Origin: Rhizobium sp. TH135
Lineage (GTDB): Bacteria > Pseudomonadota > Alphaproteobacteria > Rhizobiales > Rhizobiaceae
DNA length: 64,000 nt
Direction: 5' to 3'
Assembly (NCBI RefSeq): GCF_002855515.1
Contig: NZ_PKRP01000002.1
Location: forward strand, 1-64,000
Shown here: positions 27,397-37,191 of the stretch, piece by piece
How positions within the stretch are numbered: the stretch's first letter is position 1
How the letters are laid out: every line of letters begins with the position of its first letter
Made by a program: the position numbers and the translations under genes
Notes under the pieces: generated by a model
Told to the model about the DNA's origin: nothing
Databases searched by the model: none
What the model saw: the letters and a program-made list of their open reading frames with translations, nothing else

Positions 27397-28356
27397 TCAG
27401 CCGCAAATCGCCTTTTTTGCGTCTAAATATTCGCGCTCCAGCCGGTCGACGACGGCTGCCACCGGCTCGACCGCCTTGACGGCCCCGATGCCTTGGCCGC
27501 AGCCCCAGATATCCCTCCAGGCCTTGGCGCCTGTGGTTGCCTTGTCGAAGTCCATCTTCGAGGGATCGGCCACGGGCAGGTTGTCGGGATCCATGCCGGC
27601 AGCCACGATCGACGGCTTCAGATAATTGCCATGGATGCCGGTGAAGTAGTTGGAATAGACGATGTCGTTGGCATGGGCGTCGACGATCGCCTGCTTGTAC
27701 TCGTCAGAGGCGCGGGCCTCTTCCGTCGCGATGAAGGGCGAGCCGATATAGGCCATGTCGGCACCCATCGCTCGGGCCGCGAGCACCGCGCCGCCATTGG
27801 CGATCGCGCCGGCAAGCAGCAGCGGCCCGTCGAACCATTCGCGGATTTCCTGGACCAGCGCAAAGGGAGACAGCGTGCCGGCATGGCCGCCCGCGCCGGT
27901 GGCAACCGCGATCAGGCCGTCCGCGCCCTTGCGGATCGCCGAATTGGCATGGCGGTTATTGATGACGTCATGCAGCACGATCCCGCCATAGGAATGTACC
28001 GCGGCATTTACCTCCGGCACCGCGCCAAGCGAGGAGATCACGATCGGCACCTTGTACTTCACGCACATCATCAGGTCGTGTTCGAGCCGCTTGTTCGACA
28101 TGTGCACGATCTGGTTGACGGCAAAGGGAGCGGCCGGGCGGTCCGGGTTCTTGGCGTTGTGGCATGCGAGCTCTTCGGTGATCTCGGCGAGCCATTCGTC
28201 CAGCTGCGCTTCCGGACGCGCATTGAGCGCCGGGAAGGAGCCGACGATGCCGGCCTTGCACTGGGCAAGCGTCAGCTTCGGATGCGATATGATGAAGAGC
28301 GGCGAGGCGACGACGGGGAGCCTCAGATTGTCTTTCAGGATCGACGGCAGGGCCAT
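27397..28356 (-). CDS. Nitronate monooxygenase-like flavin oxidoreductase
   Basis: 319-residue FMN enzyme of the 2-nitropropane dioxygenase/nitronate monooxygenase family (TIM barrel). Motifs: ALPSILKDNLRLPVVASPLF, HMSNKR, GADGLIAVATGAGGHAGTLS with the glycine-rich FMN phosphate loop and the conserved His, LLAGAIANGGAV and MGADMAYIGSPF. ATG 28356 is chosen over the one at 28371 because GGAGGTGAAG precedes it at proper spacing. An inverted repeat like the one before fadD lies 26 bp upstream of the start, which would fit a role near fatty-acid or branched-chain catabolism rather than nitronate detoxification alone; the substrate is not determined. Confidence 0.85.
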   Translation of the reverse strand: MALPSILKDNLRLPVVASPLFIISHPKLTLAQCKAGIVGSFPALNARPEAQLDEWLAEITEELACHNAKNPDRPAAPFAVNQIVHMSNKRLEHDLMMCVKYKVPIVISSLGAVPEVNAAVHSYGGIVLHDVINNRHANSAIRKGADGLIAVATGAGGHAGTLSPFALVQEIREWFDGPLLLAGAIANGGAVLAARAMGADMAYIGSPFIATEEARASDEYKQAIVDAHANDIVYSNYFTGIHGNYLKPSIVAAGMDPDNLPVADPSKMDFDKATTGAKAWRDIWGCGQGIGAVKAVEPVAAVVDRLEREYLDAKKAICG

Positions 28357-28381
28357 GACTTCACCTCCCATGAAGTTTACG

Positions 28382-28397
28382 TTTACGCAAACGTCAA
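28382..28397. promoter_or_regulatory. Inverted repeat upstream of the nitronate-monooxygenase-like gene
   Basis: TTTACGCAAACGTCAA, preceded immediately by another TTTACG (28376-28381 region). It shares 13 of 16 positions with the palindrome before fadD and sits close enough to the start (26 bp) to overlap a promoter, as expected of an operator. Confidence 0.5.
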
Positions 28398-28620
28398 ATA
28401 TCAGATCCTTCGCCGCGAGGAAAGCGGGTGCGTGGCCTATGTGCCAGTCTGAAGGATCCGACGCAGTTCCTCTGTATGGCCAAAGCTTCCGGCCTCATTC
28501 CTGTGTTTATTGCGCTCCATAGCGATCTTCCGGGCTTGTGCTGGAAAAATCGAGCGTTTACCGAATCTGAACTATGATGACGATGTGGCTGGGGCGACCC
28601 CAAAAGGAGTATGGCGGCCA

Positions 28621-29814
28621 ATGAGCGGATTGGAAACGGCCATCAGAAACGCCCTGGAGCGCTCCGAGCGTACAAATGCGGAAGCGCGCGCCCGCGTCTA
28701 TCAGTCGGCGCGCCAGGCTCTGGAAACGGGCCTGCGTAAGCAGAATATCGATGATCCGGAAGCAATCAACTATCAGCGCCGCCGGCTGGAGGCGCTGATT
28801 CATGAAATCGAGTTGGAGGAGCGTGCCCGCCTTGAGGTGAGGCCGGATCCGCCGGCAGAGCCGTTAGCGCCCGTGGCAGTACCCCGGACCGCGGCGCCCG
28901 CTGCAGTCGCGGCTGACCCACTCGCCGCCTCGCAGGCAGAGCGCCGCACCGGTCGCGTTGAGCCGGGATTTGCGTCTGTCGAGCCTGCAAGCCGTGCGCC
29001 CGAACCGGCGCGCGAGCCAGGTTTCGACGAGGATTTCCAGGCATCTCCGCGGGTCGATCGCGACACCCATGTCGATGATGAAGGTCCGATGCCGGACATG
29101 CGGTCCGAGCGCCCCTTGAAGGCGCCCCGTCGTCGCCGAGGGATTGTGGCGCGCCTTCTGATCATGTCGATCTTCGTGGCAACGCTCGGCATCGGTGCCT
29201 GGTGGGTCTATTCCTCCGGTCTGCTCTTGTCCGAGGCGGAGCGCGACACATCCGTTCCCAATCCGCCGCCACGGGTCGAGTCGGAGGATTTCTCCGGAAC
29301 ACCGGAAGCGACCGCTCCGGCCGCGCCGACCGGGCCGCAGGCCATCGATGCCCGAGGTGGCTTCTCCGATGACTGGATCGAGGTTTTCGAGCCCCAGCAG
29401 GTCTCCGCCCTTCGCCCACGCGCCAACGCGCTGGTCGATATCGTGACGGCAAGCGACGGAAGTGCCGCGCAGATTGTGTCGCGCAGCGGTGATGCAGCGG
29501 GTGTTGTGGAAGTGACCGTGCCGACCGAGATCCTGCGGGAATTGGCGGGCCGCACCTCGACGATCGCACTCACGGTGCAGTCGACGGATGACAAGCCCGT
29601 CCAGATCTCGGTTGAATGCGATTTCCCGCGCATGGGCGATTGCCCGCGTCATCGCTTCACGGTGAACCCGCAGAAGCTCGATGCTCTCTTCCGAGTTTCC
29701 TTTGACAATGGCATGGCGCCGTCGACGCCGGGCCGTCTTTTGATCAATGCGGATCTCGCAGGCGGCGGCCGAGGCGTAAACCTCTACGCCATCCGCATTC
29801 TGCCGGGCCAGTGA
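28621..29814 (+). CDS. Membrane-anchored hypothetical protein
   Basis: 397-residue protein of no recognised family. A helical, charged N-terminus (residues ~1-70: SGLETAIRNALERSERTNAE, then a probable coiled coil) is followed by a proline/alanine-rich linker with acidic patches, a basic stop (APRRRRG) and one membrane helix (about 174-202, IVARLLIMSIFVATLGIGAW). The C-terminal ~190 residues would be periplasmic and form a beta-rich domain with two cysteines (VECDFPRMGDCPRH). ATG 28621 has AAAGGAG 11 bases upstream. Divergent from the nitronate-monooxygenase-like gene and convergent with ppk2. Appears to be a conserved rhizobial type, by recollection. Confidence 0.7.
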   Translation: MSGLETAIRNALERSERTNAEARARVYQSARQALETGLRKQNIDDPEAINYQRRRLEALIHEIELEERARLEVRPDPPAEPLAPVAVPRTAAPAAVAADPLAASQAERRTGRVEPGFASVEPASRAPEPAREPGFDEDFQASPRVDRDTHVDDEGPMPDMRSERPLKAPRRRRGIVARLLIMSIFVATLGIGAWWVYSSGLLLSEAERDTSVPNPPPRVESEDFSGTPEATAPAAPTGPQAIDARGGFSDDWIEVFEPQQVSALRPRANALVDIVTASDGSAAQIVSRSGDAAGVVEVTVPTEILRELAGRTSTIALTVQSTDDKPVQISVECDFPRMGDCPRHRFTVNPQKLDALFRVSFDNGMAPSTPGRLLINADLAGGGRGVNLYAIRILPGQ

Positions 29815-29819
29815 GGTAT

Positions 29820-29850
29820 AGCTGGCGCAGGCTAGTGCCCTGCGCCAGCT
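29820..29850. terminator. Hairpin between two convergent genes
   Basis: AGCTGGCGCAGG (29820-29831), loop CTAGTGC, CCTGCGCCAGCT (29839-29850): 12 perfect pairs lying between the stops of the membrane hypothetical (29814) and ppk2 (29854). No strong T-run in either direction; a shared bidirectional terminator structure is the likely role. Confidence 0.6.
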
Positions 29851-29853
29851 CGC

Positions 29854-30738
29854 TCACTTCAGGAAGTCCGGCCCGCTGCCGATGATCTTCTTGTCGAGCT
29901 TACCGATCTTTTGCAGATCCTTGCCCTCATAATCCAGCGACAGAAGCATGTGGCGGATCAGATTGACCCGTGCCCGCCGCTTGTCATTGGCATGGATCAC
30001 TGTCCAGGGAGCACGATCCGTATGCGTCTCCCGGAGCATGCGGTCGCGCTTCTGGGTGTAATCGTCCCATTTGTGAAGCGCCGCGATATCCATCGGCGAC
30101 AGCTTCCAGCATTTCAGCGGATCATGCCGGCGGTCGTGGAAGCGCTTGAGCTGCATTTCCTGTCCGGTATCCAGCCAGAACTTGAAGAAGCGGATGCCCT
30201 CCCGGTCGATCAGCTTTTCGAAGCGCGGCACCTGTTCGAGAAAGCCCTCATATTGCTCCGGGGTGCAGAAGTTCATGACCGGCTCGACACCGGCCCGGTT
30301 GTACCAGGAGCGGTCAAACAGGACGAATTCCCCGGCCGTCGGAAAATGGGAAATGTAGCGCTGGAAATACCACTGGCCGCGTTCGGTTTCCGTTGGCTTG
30401 GTCAGCGCGACGACGCGGGCGGAGCGCGGGTTCATATAGGAGAGTGTCGCGTGGATCGCGCCGCCCTTGCCGGCCGCATCGCGCCCTTCGAAGAGCGCCA
30501 TGACCCGCTCGCCGGTCTTCTGCATCCAGAACTGCACCTTCACCAGTTCGATCTGCAGGGCCGTCAGCTCGGCATCGTAGTCCTTCTGGGACAGCTTCTT
30601 GTCATAGGGAAAGCCACCGGATCTCAGGGCCTCGTCTTCGATCCAGTCCGGCAGATCCGGCAGGTCGATGTCGTAGACCCGTTGCTTGCCGCCGACCGTC
30701 AAGGTGACTGCCCGGCTCTCCGTCTTCGCGTCCATCAT
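29854..30738 (-). CDS. ppk2: Polyphosphate kinase 2
   Basis: 294-residue PPK2 of the single-domain class I type, which transfers phosphate between polyphosphate and nucleoside diphosphates. Walker A is [13 protein letters not shown], the lid region includes [20 protein letters not shown] with Walker B, and the family motif [19 protein letters not shown] is present. Length (~290) is typical. It is divergent from phoR with 145 bp between them, placing phosphate storage next to the phosphate sensing and uptake locus. No Pho box was recognised in front of this gene. Confidence 0.92.
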   Translation of the reverse strand: MMDAKTESRAVTLTVGGKQRVYDIDLPDLPDWIEDEALRSGGFPYDKKLSQKDYDAELTALQIELVKVQFWMQKTGERVMALFEGRDAAGKGGAIHATLSYMNPRSARVVALTKPTETERGQWYFQRYISHFPTAGEFVLFDRSWYNRAGVEPVMNFCTPEQYEGFLEQVPRFEKLIDREGIRFFKFWLDTGQEMQLKRFHDRRHDPLKCWKLSPMDIAALHKWDDYTQKRDRMLRETHTDRAPWTVIHANDKRRARVNLIRHMLLSLDYEGKDLQKIGKLDKKIIGSGPDFLK

Positions 30739-30883
30739 CTTCCCCCTGTCCAGTGTCTGATCTTGTTTCGCTACTTGAGCCTAAGCCGAAATGAAGTTCA
30801 AGCCTCCCGGTTCCCGCTTGGGCCCGATGGCTGCGCCGGGGATAAGCAAGCGGGCACAATGGCCCTGTGGTGTAACTTCTGTC

Positions 30884-32218
30884 ATGAATCACGGTTATCA
30901 GGCATCGATGATGACGAAGCGGAGCGCGCGGCGCGCAATGACAAACGACACCGGGGCAGACCACGCAGGCGAAACAGGCGAGGGTTGGCGTGGCGATCTG
31001 CGGCGGGTTCTGTCCGCTTGGGTCTACATTCTCTCTGCGGCCGCGCTGGCGCTGGGTGCCTGGGCAACCGGTGCTGCCACCGGCTATGCCGTCACGCTCT
31101 TCGTGCTCCTGTTTCTCCTGGTGGTGTTCCGGCAGCTTCCGGCAGAAGCGCATCAAGCCATCATCGCGCCCGTGCAGGTCGCGTCCGCGACGCCACAAGA
31201 GCCGCTGCCTCTGATCCTGGCCTCACTGGATGCTCTGGACATGCCGATCTTCGTGCTCAACGCTGAGGCTGAGTTGATCGCCGGAAACAATGAGGCGGAC
31301 AAGGTTTTCGGCGCCCCACCGATCGGGTTGCATGTCTCGACCCGCTGGCGCTCGCCCGGCATCCTCGACATGATCCGCGAGACAATCGAGACCGGCGCAC
31401 CCAACCAGATCGAGCACTCTGAACGCCTGCCCTCGGAAAGGGTCTATATCGTCCGCGTCGCCCGCGTCCTGTCAGACGAGACGAATGCGACGCCCTATTT
31501 CCTCCTGTCTTTCCGCGATATCTCCGAACTGCGCCGCCTGGACCGAATGCGCAGCGACTTCGTCGCCAATGCCAGCCACGAGTTGCGCACGCCGCTGGCT
31601 TCACTGCGCGGCTTCATCGAAACCATGCAGGGCCCGGCCCGCGACGATGCGAAGGCAAAGGACCGCTTCCTCGCCATCATGCTCGATCAGGCGAACCGCA
31701 TGAGCCGTCTCGTGGATGATCTTTTGTCTCTGTCGCGGCTTGAGCTGAAGGCGCATCTGCCGCCCGACCAGAAGGTAGAGCTGGCGCCGATCCTGGGCCA
31801 TGTGCGCGACAGTCTCGCACCGCTTGCGGCTGATTTGGGCGTGGAGATCAAACTCGATCTTCCGGAAGAGAAGGTCGAGGTGATGGGCGAACGGGACGAA
31901 CTGGTGCAGGTCTTCGAAAACCTGATCGAGAACGCCTGCAAGTATGGCCAGGACGGCAAGGTGGTCGAGGTGTCGCTGCGGCAGGAGCCGGGCGGTGCGA
32001 CGGAGGTCAGCGTGCGCGACCACGGTCCGGGCATCCCGACGGAGCATGTGCCGCGTCTCACCGAGCGCTTCTACCGGGTGAATGTCGAGGACAGCCGGTC
32101 GAAAAAAGGGACCGGTCTCGGCCTTGCCATCGTCAAGCACATCCTCACCCGCCACCGCGCCCGCCTGATCGTGAAGTCCGAGCTCGGCACTGGGAGCGAG
32201 TTTACCGTCCGTTTCTGA
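30884..32218 (+). CDS. phoR: Phosphate regulon sensor histidine kinase PhoR
   Basis: 444-residue (from this start) membrane kinase. Two hydrophobic helices in the N-terminal region (VYILSAAALALGAWATGAA and AVTLFVLLFLLVVF), a PAS-like region (about 105-215, ending in LSFRDISELRRLDRMRSDF), HisKA with His232 in NASHELRTPLASL, and HATPase motifs NLIENACKYG, DHGPGIP and GTGLGLAIVKHIL. It phosphorylates PhoB when phosphate is scarce. Several starts are possible (ATG 30884, 30908, 30911, 30938), none with a strong ribosome binding site; the choice is uncertain. First gene of phoR-pstSCAB-phoU-phoB. Confidence 0.9.
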   Translation: MNHGYQASMMTKRSARRAMTNDTGADHAGETGEGWRGDLRRVLSAWVYILSAAALALGAWATGAATGYAVTLFVLLFLLVVFRQLPAEAHQAIIAPVQVASATPQEPLPLILASLDALDMPIFVLNAEAELIAGNNEADKVFGAPPIGLHVSTRWRSPGILDMIRETIETGAPNQIEHSERLPSERVYIVRVARVLSDETNATPYFLLSFRDISELRRLDRMRSDFVANASHELRTPLASLRGFIETMQGPARDDAKAKDRFLAIMLDQANRMSRLVDDLLSLSRLELKAHLPPDQKVELAPILGHVRDSLAPLAADLGVEIKLDLPEEKVEVMGERDELVQVFENLIENACKYGQDGKVVEVSLRQEPGGATEVSVRDHGPGIPTEHVPRLTERFYRVNVEDSRSKKGTGLGLAIVKHILTRHRARLIVKSELGTGSEFTVRF

Positions 32219-32280
32219 CATAAAACTGCAATCCTCCAACGGGCTGTTTTTGCATCCCATTGTTTTTCCATGGTTTTAAT

Positions 32281-32310
32281 TGTCACAAATGTTTCACTGA
32301 ACTGACATAA
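32281..32310 (+). promoter_or_regulatory. Pho box (PhoB binding site) upstream of pstS
   Basis: Three direct repeats at exact 11-bp spacing: TGTCAC (32281-32286), TTTCAC (32292-32297) and TGACAT (32303-32308), the last followed by AAAA. PhoB binds 11-bp direct repeats of the CTGTCAT type, usually two or more, about 10 bp apart centre to centre. The site is ~95 bp ahead of the pstS start in an AT-rich stretch (32240-32280). Confidence 0.75.
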
Positions 32311-32405
32311 AAGCGTGAGCCTAGAGCCGCTAGAACGCACCTGCCGACGCTTGGCAGATGCCGCGACGGCCGCAAAGACACACAAGCCCATTCTGGGAGA
32401 TGATC

Positions 32406-33446
32406 ATGAACGCTCTGAAACTTTCCGTAGCTGCCTTGGCGGCCTCTGTGGCCTTCGCCGGCGCTGCCATTGCCCGCGACCAGATCCAGATTGCTGGTTC
32501 CTCCACGGTTCTGCCTTATGCCTCTATCGTTGCCGAAGCCTTCGGCGAAAACACCGACTTCGGAACTCCGGTTGTTGAATCGGGCGGTTCTGGCGCCGGC
32601 CGTAAGAAGCTCTGCGAAGGCGTGGGCGAGAACACCATCGACATCGCCAACTCTTCGTCGCGCATCAGCAAGTCGGACATCGAGCTCTGCAAGACCAATG
32701 GCGTGACCGACATCCAGGAAGTGCGCATCGGCTACGACGGCATCGTCTTCGCCTCTGACATTTCTGGTCCGGAATACGCATTCACCCCGTCGGATTGGCA
32801 CAATGCTCTCGCTGCCAAGGTCCTCAAGGACGGCCAGCTGGTTGACAACCCGTACAAGGCTTGGAACGAAATCCGCGCCGACCTGCCGGCTCAGCCGATC
32901 CTCGCTTTCATCCCGGGCACCAAGCACGGCACCCGCGAAGTGTTCGACGTCAAGGTCATCGAAGCTGGTTGCGAAGAAAACGGCACGCTCGAAGCTCTCG
33001 TTGCTGCTGCCGGCGGCGACAAGGATGCCGGCAAGAAGGGCTGCATGGCTCTGCGCACCGACGGCACCTCCGTTGACATCGACGGCGACTACACCGAGAC
33101 GCTCGCTCGCGTTGACGCCAACAAGAACGGCATCGGCGTATTCGGTCTGTCTTTCTACCAGAACAACACCGACAAGCTGCGCGTAGCCACCATGGGCGGC
33201 GTCATGCCTTCGGTTGAAACCATCGCCAAGGGCGAATATCCGGTTTCGCGTCCGCTCTACTTCTACGTCAAGAACGCTCACCTCGACGTTATCCCGGGTC
33301 TCCAGGAATACGTAGAGTTCTTCGTTTCTGACGAAATGGCTGGCCCGGACGGCCCGCTTGCTGCTTACGGCTTGGTTTCCGACCCGGAACTGGCTGCAAC
33401 GCAGGCAGCCGTCAAGGCTCGCACGCCGATGGCGCCCCTGAACTAA
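32406..33446 (+). CDS. pstS: Phosphate ABC transporter, periplasmic phosphate-binding protein
   Basis: 346-residue binding protein. Signal peptide MNALKLSVAALAASVAFAGA (cleavage near ARDQ), then QIQIAGSSTVLPYASIVAEA, VESGGSGAGRKKLCEG and DIANSSSRISKSD, which contain the Ser/Thr/Asp phosphate ligands; TKHGTREVFDVKV completes the pocket. Start fixed by GGGAG upstream of ATG 32406 and by the signal peptide. Four cysteines in the mature protein suggest disulfides. A perfect 12-bp hairpin with a T-rich tail follows the stop. High-affinity phosphate uptake, induced through the Pho box just upstream. Confidence 0.95.
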   Translation: MNALKLSVAALAASVAFAGAAIARDQIQIAGSSTVLPYASIVAEAFGENTDFGTPVVESGGSGAGRKKLCEGVGENTIDIANSSSRISKSDIELCKTNGVTDIQEVRIGYDGIVFASDISGPEYAFTPSDWHNALAAKVLKDGQLVDNPYKAWNEIRADLPAQPILAFIPGTKHGTREVFDVKVIEAGCEENGTLEALVAAAGGDKDAGKKGCMALRTDGTSVDIDGDYTETLARVDANKNGIGVFGLSFYQNNTDKLRVATMGGVMPSVETIAKGEYPVSRPLYFYVKNAHLDVIPGLQEYVEFFVSDEMAGPDGPLAAYGLVSDPELAATQAAVKARTPMAPLN

Positions 33447-33458
33447 TCTGATCAAGCG

Positions 33459-33494
33459 ACCGGCGGCACGTTTCGTGCCGCCGGTTTCTTTCTG
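33459..33494 (+). terminator. Attenuating hairpin between pstS and pstC
   Basis: ACCGGCGGCACG (33459-33470), loop TTT, CGTGCCGCCGGT (33474-33485), 12 perfect pairs, then TTCTTTCTG. It lies between co-oriented genes of one operon, so partial termination or 3'-end protection that keeps pstS mRNA in excess over the membrane genes is likely. Confidence 0.7.
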
Positions 33495-33502
33495 TTGGGG
33501 AA

Positions 33503-34975
33503 ATGGCGGGTAACATGAACGCGAGCATCATCGTCCTCTGTATTCTAGTGCTTGCGGCACTCGGCTTCGTTCTCGGCCGACGGCAGGCTCTTTCGGTTTC
33601 TGCCGCGCGCGGCGCGAAGCTTCATTCGCTGCCCGGCTACTACGGCCAGGTAGTGGCTCTGGTCACTGCCGTCCCGGCGCTGCTGCTGCTCATGGCCTGG
33701 CTTTTCATTCAGCCGGCCATCGTCGAAAGCCGCATCAGTGCGACCATTCCTGATAGCGTCGTGCCTGAAGGTGGCGCCCAAAGCCTCGTTATGGCGGATG
33801 TTCGCCGCATTGCCGACGGTCTTGCTGCCGTCGAAGCGCGCGCCGCAGAAGCCGGTGCCGATGTCGACGTCGAGGCGCTCGATGCCGGCAATGTCCGTGC
33901 CCGGCTCGCCGAAGTCGGCGTGGCTCTCGGTGCCGAGGTTCCCGTCGAAGTCTTCGAAGCCGCCAAGGCCTATCGCAGCCAGTCGGACTTTGGCCATCTG
34001 CTGATGACGATTGCCGTGCTTGCGCTTGCCGTTGCGGCTTTGCCGCTGGCCTATGTTCGCGTCAACCCAGACCTGCGCGCACGCAATCTGAGCGAAAGCT
34101 TCGTCAAGACGGTGCTCATGCTCTCTTCGCTGGTCGCCATTCTGACCACGGTCGGCATCGTCGGATCGCTGGTCTTCGAGACCTATGTCTTCTTCACCAT
34201 GTATCCGGCGAGCGAGTTCTTCTTCTCGACCGTCTGGAACCCCCAGTTCCGCGGTGGGTCTGAACTCGGCATCCTGCCGTTGCTCTGGGGCACCTTCTAC
34301 GTTTCGATCATTTCCTTGATCGTGGCTGTCCCGATCGGTCTCATGATTGCGGTCTATCTGTCGGAATACGCCGGTCCGAACACCCGCAGCATCGTCAAGC
34401 CGGCGATCGAGGTCCTGGCGGGCATCCCGACCATCGTCTATGGTCTGTTCGCCCTGGTCACCGTCGGTCCATTCCTGCGTGACTACTTCGCAGAGCCGCT
34501 CGGCCTCGGCACCTCGTCTTCATCCGTCCTGACCGCAGGTCTCGTGATGGGTGTGATGATCATCCCCTTCGTCTCGTCGCTGTCGGACGACATCATCAAC
34601 GCCGTGCCGCAGGCTCTGCGCGATGGCTCCTATGCGCTGGGTTCCACGCAGTCGGAAACCATCAAGCAGGTCGTGCTGCCAGCAGCCCTTCCGGGTATCG
34701 TCGGTGCGGTCCTGCTCGCCGCAAGCCGTGCCATCGGTGAGACCATGATCGTGGTTCTCGGCGCCGGCGCCTCTGCCAAACTCGATATCAATCCCTTCGA
34801 GGCCATGACTACGGTGACGGTCAAGATCGTCAGTCAGCTGACCGGGGACACCGAATTCGCCAGCCCCGAGACCCTGGTCGCCTTCGCCCTCGGCCTTACC
34901 CTCTTCGTCATCACGCTCGGCCTCAACGTCGTGGCCCTCTACATTGTCCGCAAGTACCGGGAGCAGTACGAATGA
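33503..34975 (+). CDS. pstC: Phosphate ABC transporter permease PstC
   Basis: 490-residue permease, clearly longer than the ~320 aa E. coli protein. After the first membrane helix and a second one (VALVTAVPALLLLMAWLFIQ) a ~140-residue, alanine/acid-rich periplasmic insertion (roughly residues 75-165) precedes the rest of the helices. The BPD transporter core is intact: EVLAGIPTIVYGLFALVTVG, the EAA-like loop and LPAALPGIVGAVLLAASRAI. ATG 33503 is used; ATG 33515 is possible. Stop overlaps pstA start (ATGA). Confidence 0.9.
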   Translation: MAGNMNASIIVLCILVLAALGFVLGRRQALSVSAARGAKLHSLPGYYGQVVALVTAVPALLLLMAWLFIQPAIVESRISATIPDSVVPEGGAQSLVMADVRRIADGLAAVEARAAEAGADVDVEALDAGNVRARLAEVGVALGAEVPVEVFEAAKAYRSQSDFGHLLMTIAVLALAVAALPLAYVRVNPDLRARNLSESFVKTVLMLSSLVAILTTVGIVGSLVFETYVFFTMYPASEFFFSTVWNPQFRGGSELGILPLLWGTFYVSIISLIVAVPIGLMIAVYLSEYAGPNTRSIVKPAIEVLAGIPTIVYGLFALVTVGPFLRDYFAEPLGLGTSSSSVLTAGLVMGVMIIPFVSSLSDDIINAVPQALRDGSYALGSTQSETIKQVVLPAALPGIVGAVLLAASRAIGETMIVVLGAGASAKLDINPFEAMTTVTVKIVSQLTGDTEFASPETLVAFALGLTLFVITLGLNVVALYIVRKYREQYE

Positions 34976-36324
34976 CCGATATCACCGCCATCGGCGCCCC
35001 CATGCCTACGGAAAAGAAGTCTATTCTGACGGTCGATGATCGCACGCGACGTCGCAACAAGGAGGAAGTCCGCTTCCGCTTGTGGGGCAAGGCTGCCGTC
35101 ACCTTCGGGATCGTGGCCCTCATCGGACTGCTGCTCTCCATCATGTCGAACGGCTTGTCGTCGTTCCAGCAGACCTTCATCACGCTCGACGTCTACATGG
35201 ACCCGGCAAGGCTCGACAAGGCTGGCAACCGCGATCCAGCTGAGATTGCCAAGGTCAGTACCTTTGGCTATGCGCCGCTCATCGAGCAGGCTGTCGCCAA
35301 GGCCCTTGAAGACAAGGGACTTGTTGCCGAAGGTCTCACCCCTAAGGCTGCAGCAGAGCTCATTTCGAAGGAAGCGGCCGCCGATCTTCGCCGCTTCGTT
35401 CTCGCCGACCCCTCTGTCATCGGCCAGACCTTCCCCTTTGACTTTCTCGCTGGTGGCCGTATCGACGGCTACTACAAGGGTCGCGTGACGATGGAGAGCG
35501 CTGCTCTCGATCGCAATGTCTCGCCGGAACAGCTCGTCCTCGCTGACCAGCTAAAGGAAGCCGGCATTCTGGTGACCAAGTTCAATTGGGGCTTCTTCAC
35601 CGCGCCCGACGCATCCGACACGCGTCCGGAGGCGGCCGGCCTCGGCATTGCGGTCATCGGCTCGGCTTACATGATGCTGATCGTCCTGGTGCTGGCGCTG
35701 CCACTCGGTGTCGCCACCTCGATCTACCTCGAGGAATTTGCCCCGCAGAACTGGTTCACCGACCTGATCGAGGTCAACATCGCCAATCTCGCGGCCGTTC
35801 CCTCGATCGTCTTCGGTATCCTTGGTCTTGCAGTCCTGATCAACTTCGTCGGTCTGCCGCAGTCGGCACCGATCGTCGGCGGCCTCGTCCTGACGCTGAT
35901 GACCCTGCCGACGATCATCATCGCTACCCGTTCGGCACTCAAGGCCGTGCCTCCGTCGATCCGCGATGCGGCCCTCGGCGTCGGCGCCTCCAAGATGCAG
36001 TCGATCTTCCATCACGTCCTGCCGCTCGCCATGCCGGGTATCCTGACCGGTGCGATCATCGGTCTTGCCCGTGCGCTCGGTGAAACCGCGCCGCTGCTGC
36101 TGATCGGTATGGTCGCCTTCGTCCGCGAATACCCGGCAGGCCCGCCGGACGGCTTCTTCGAGCCGGCTTCTGCCCTGCCGGTCCAGGTCTACAACTGGAC
36201 GCAGCGTGGCGACCCGGCCTTCGTGGAGCGTGCCTCCGGTGCCATCATCGTCCTCCTGGTGTTCCTGATCCTGATGAACCTGATCGCAATCATTCTTCGT
36301 CGCCGTTTCGAGCGTCGCTGGTAA
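34972..36324 (+). CDS. pstA: Phosphate ABC transporter permease PstA
   Basis: 450-residue permease with an enlarged periplasmic region (about residues 68-215) between the first helix ([20 protein letters not shown]) and the BPD core, compared with ~296 residues in E. coli. The core shows [20 protein letters not shown] and [20 protein letters not shown]. The N-terminal ~35 residues are hydrophilic and cytoplasmic. ATG overlaps the pstC stop by four bases. With PstC it forms the membrane channel. Confidence 0.9.
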   Translation: MTDITAIGAPMPTEKKSILTVDDRTRRRNKEEVRFRLWGKAAVTFGIVALIGLLLSIMSNGLSSFQQTFITLDVYMDPARLDKAGNRDPAEIAKVSTFGYAPLIEQAVAKALEDKGLVAEGLTPKAAAELISKEAAADLRRFVLADPSVIGQTFPFDFLAGGRIDGYYKGRVTMESAALDRNVSPEQLVLADQLKEAGILVTKFNWGFFTAPDASDTRPEAAGLGIAVIGSAYMMLIVLVLALPLGVATSIYLEEFAPQNWFTDLIEVNIANLAAVPSIVFGILGLAVLINFVGLPQSAPIVGGLVLTLMTLPTIIIATRSALKAVPPSIRDAALGVGASKMQSIFHHVLPLAMPGILTGAIIGLARALGETAPLLLIGMVAFVREYPAGPPDGFFEPASALPVQVYNWTQRGDPAFVERASGAIIVLLVFLILMNLIAIILRRRFERRW

Positions 36325-36335
36325 GGAGCTGTATC

Positions 36336-37145
<810 letters not shown>

Positions 37146-37191
37146 GCCTCGACGTCATCCACGGTTGAACTCAATTTCAAGGACGTTTCAA

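Noticed and set aside
32215..32232. CTGACATAAAACTGCAAT at the end of phoR as a second Pho box
   Set aside because: The first half fits, but the second half has two mismatches to TGTCAT and the site overlaps the phoR stop codon; the three-repeat site 50 bp downstream is better.
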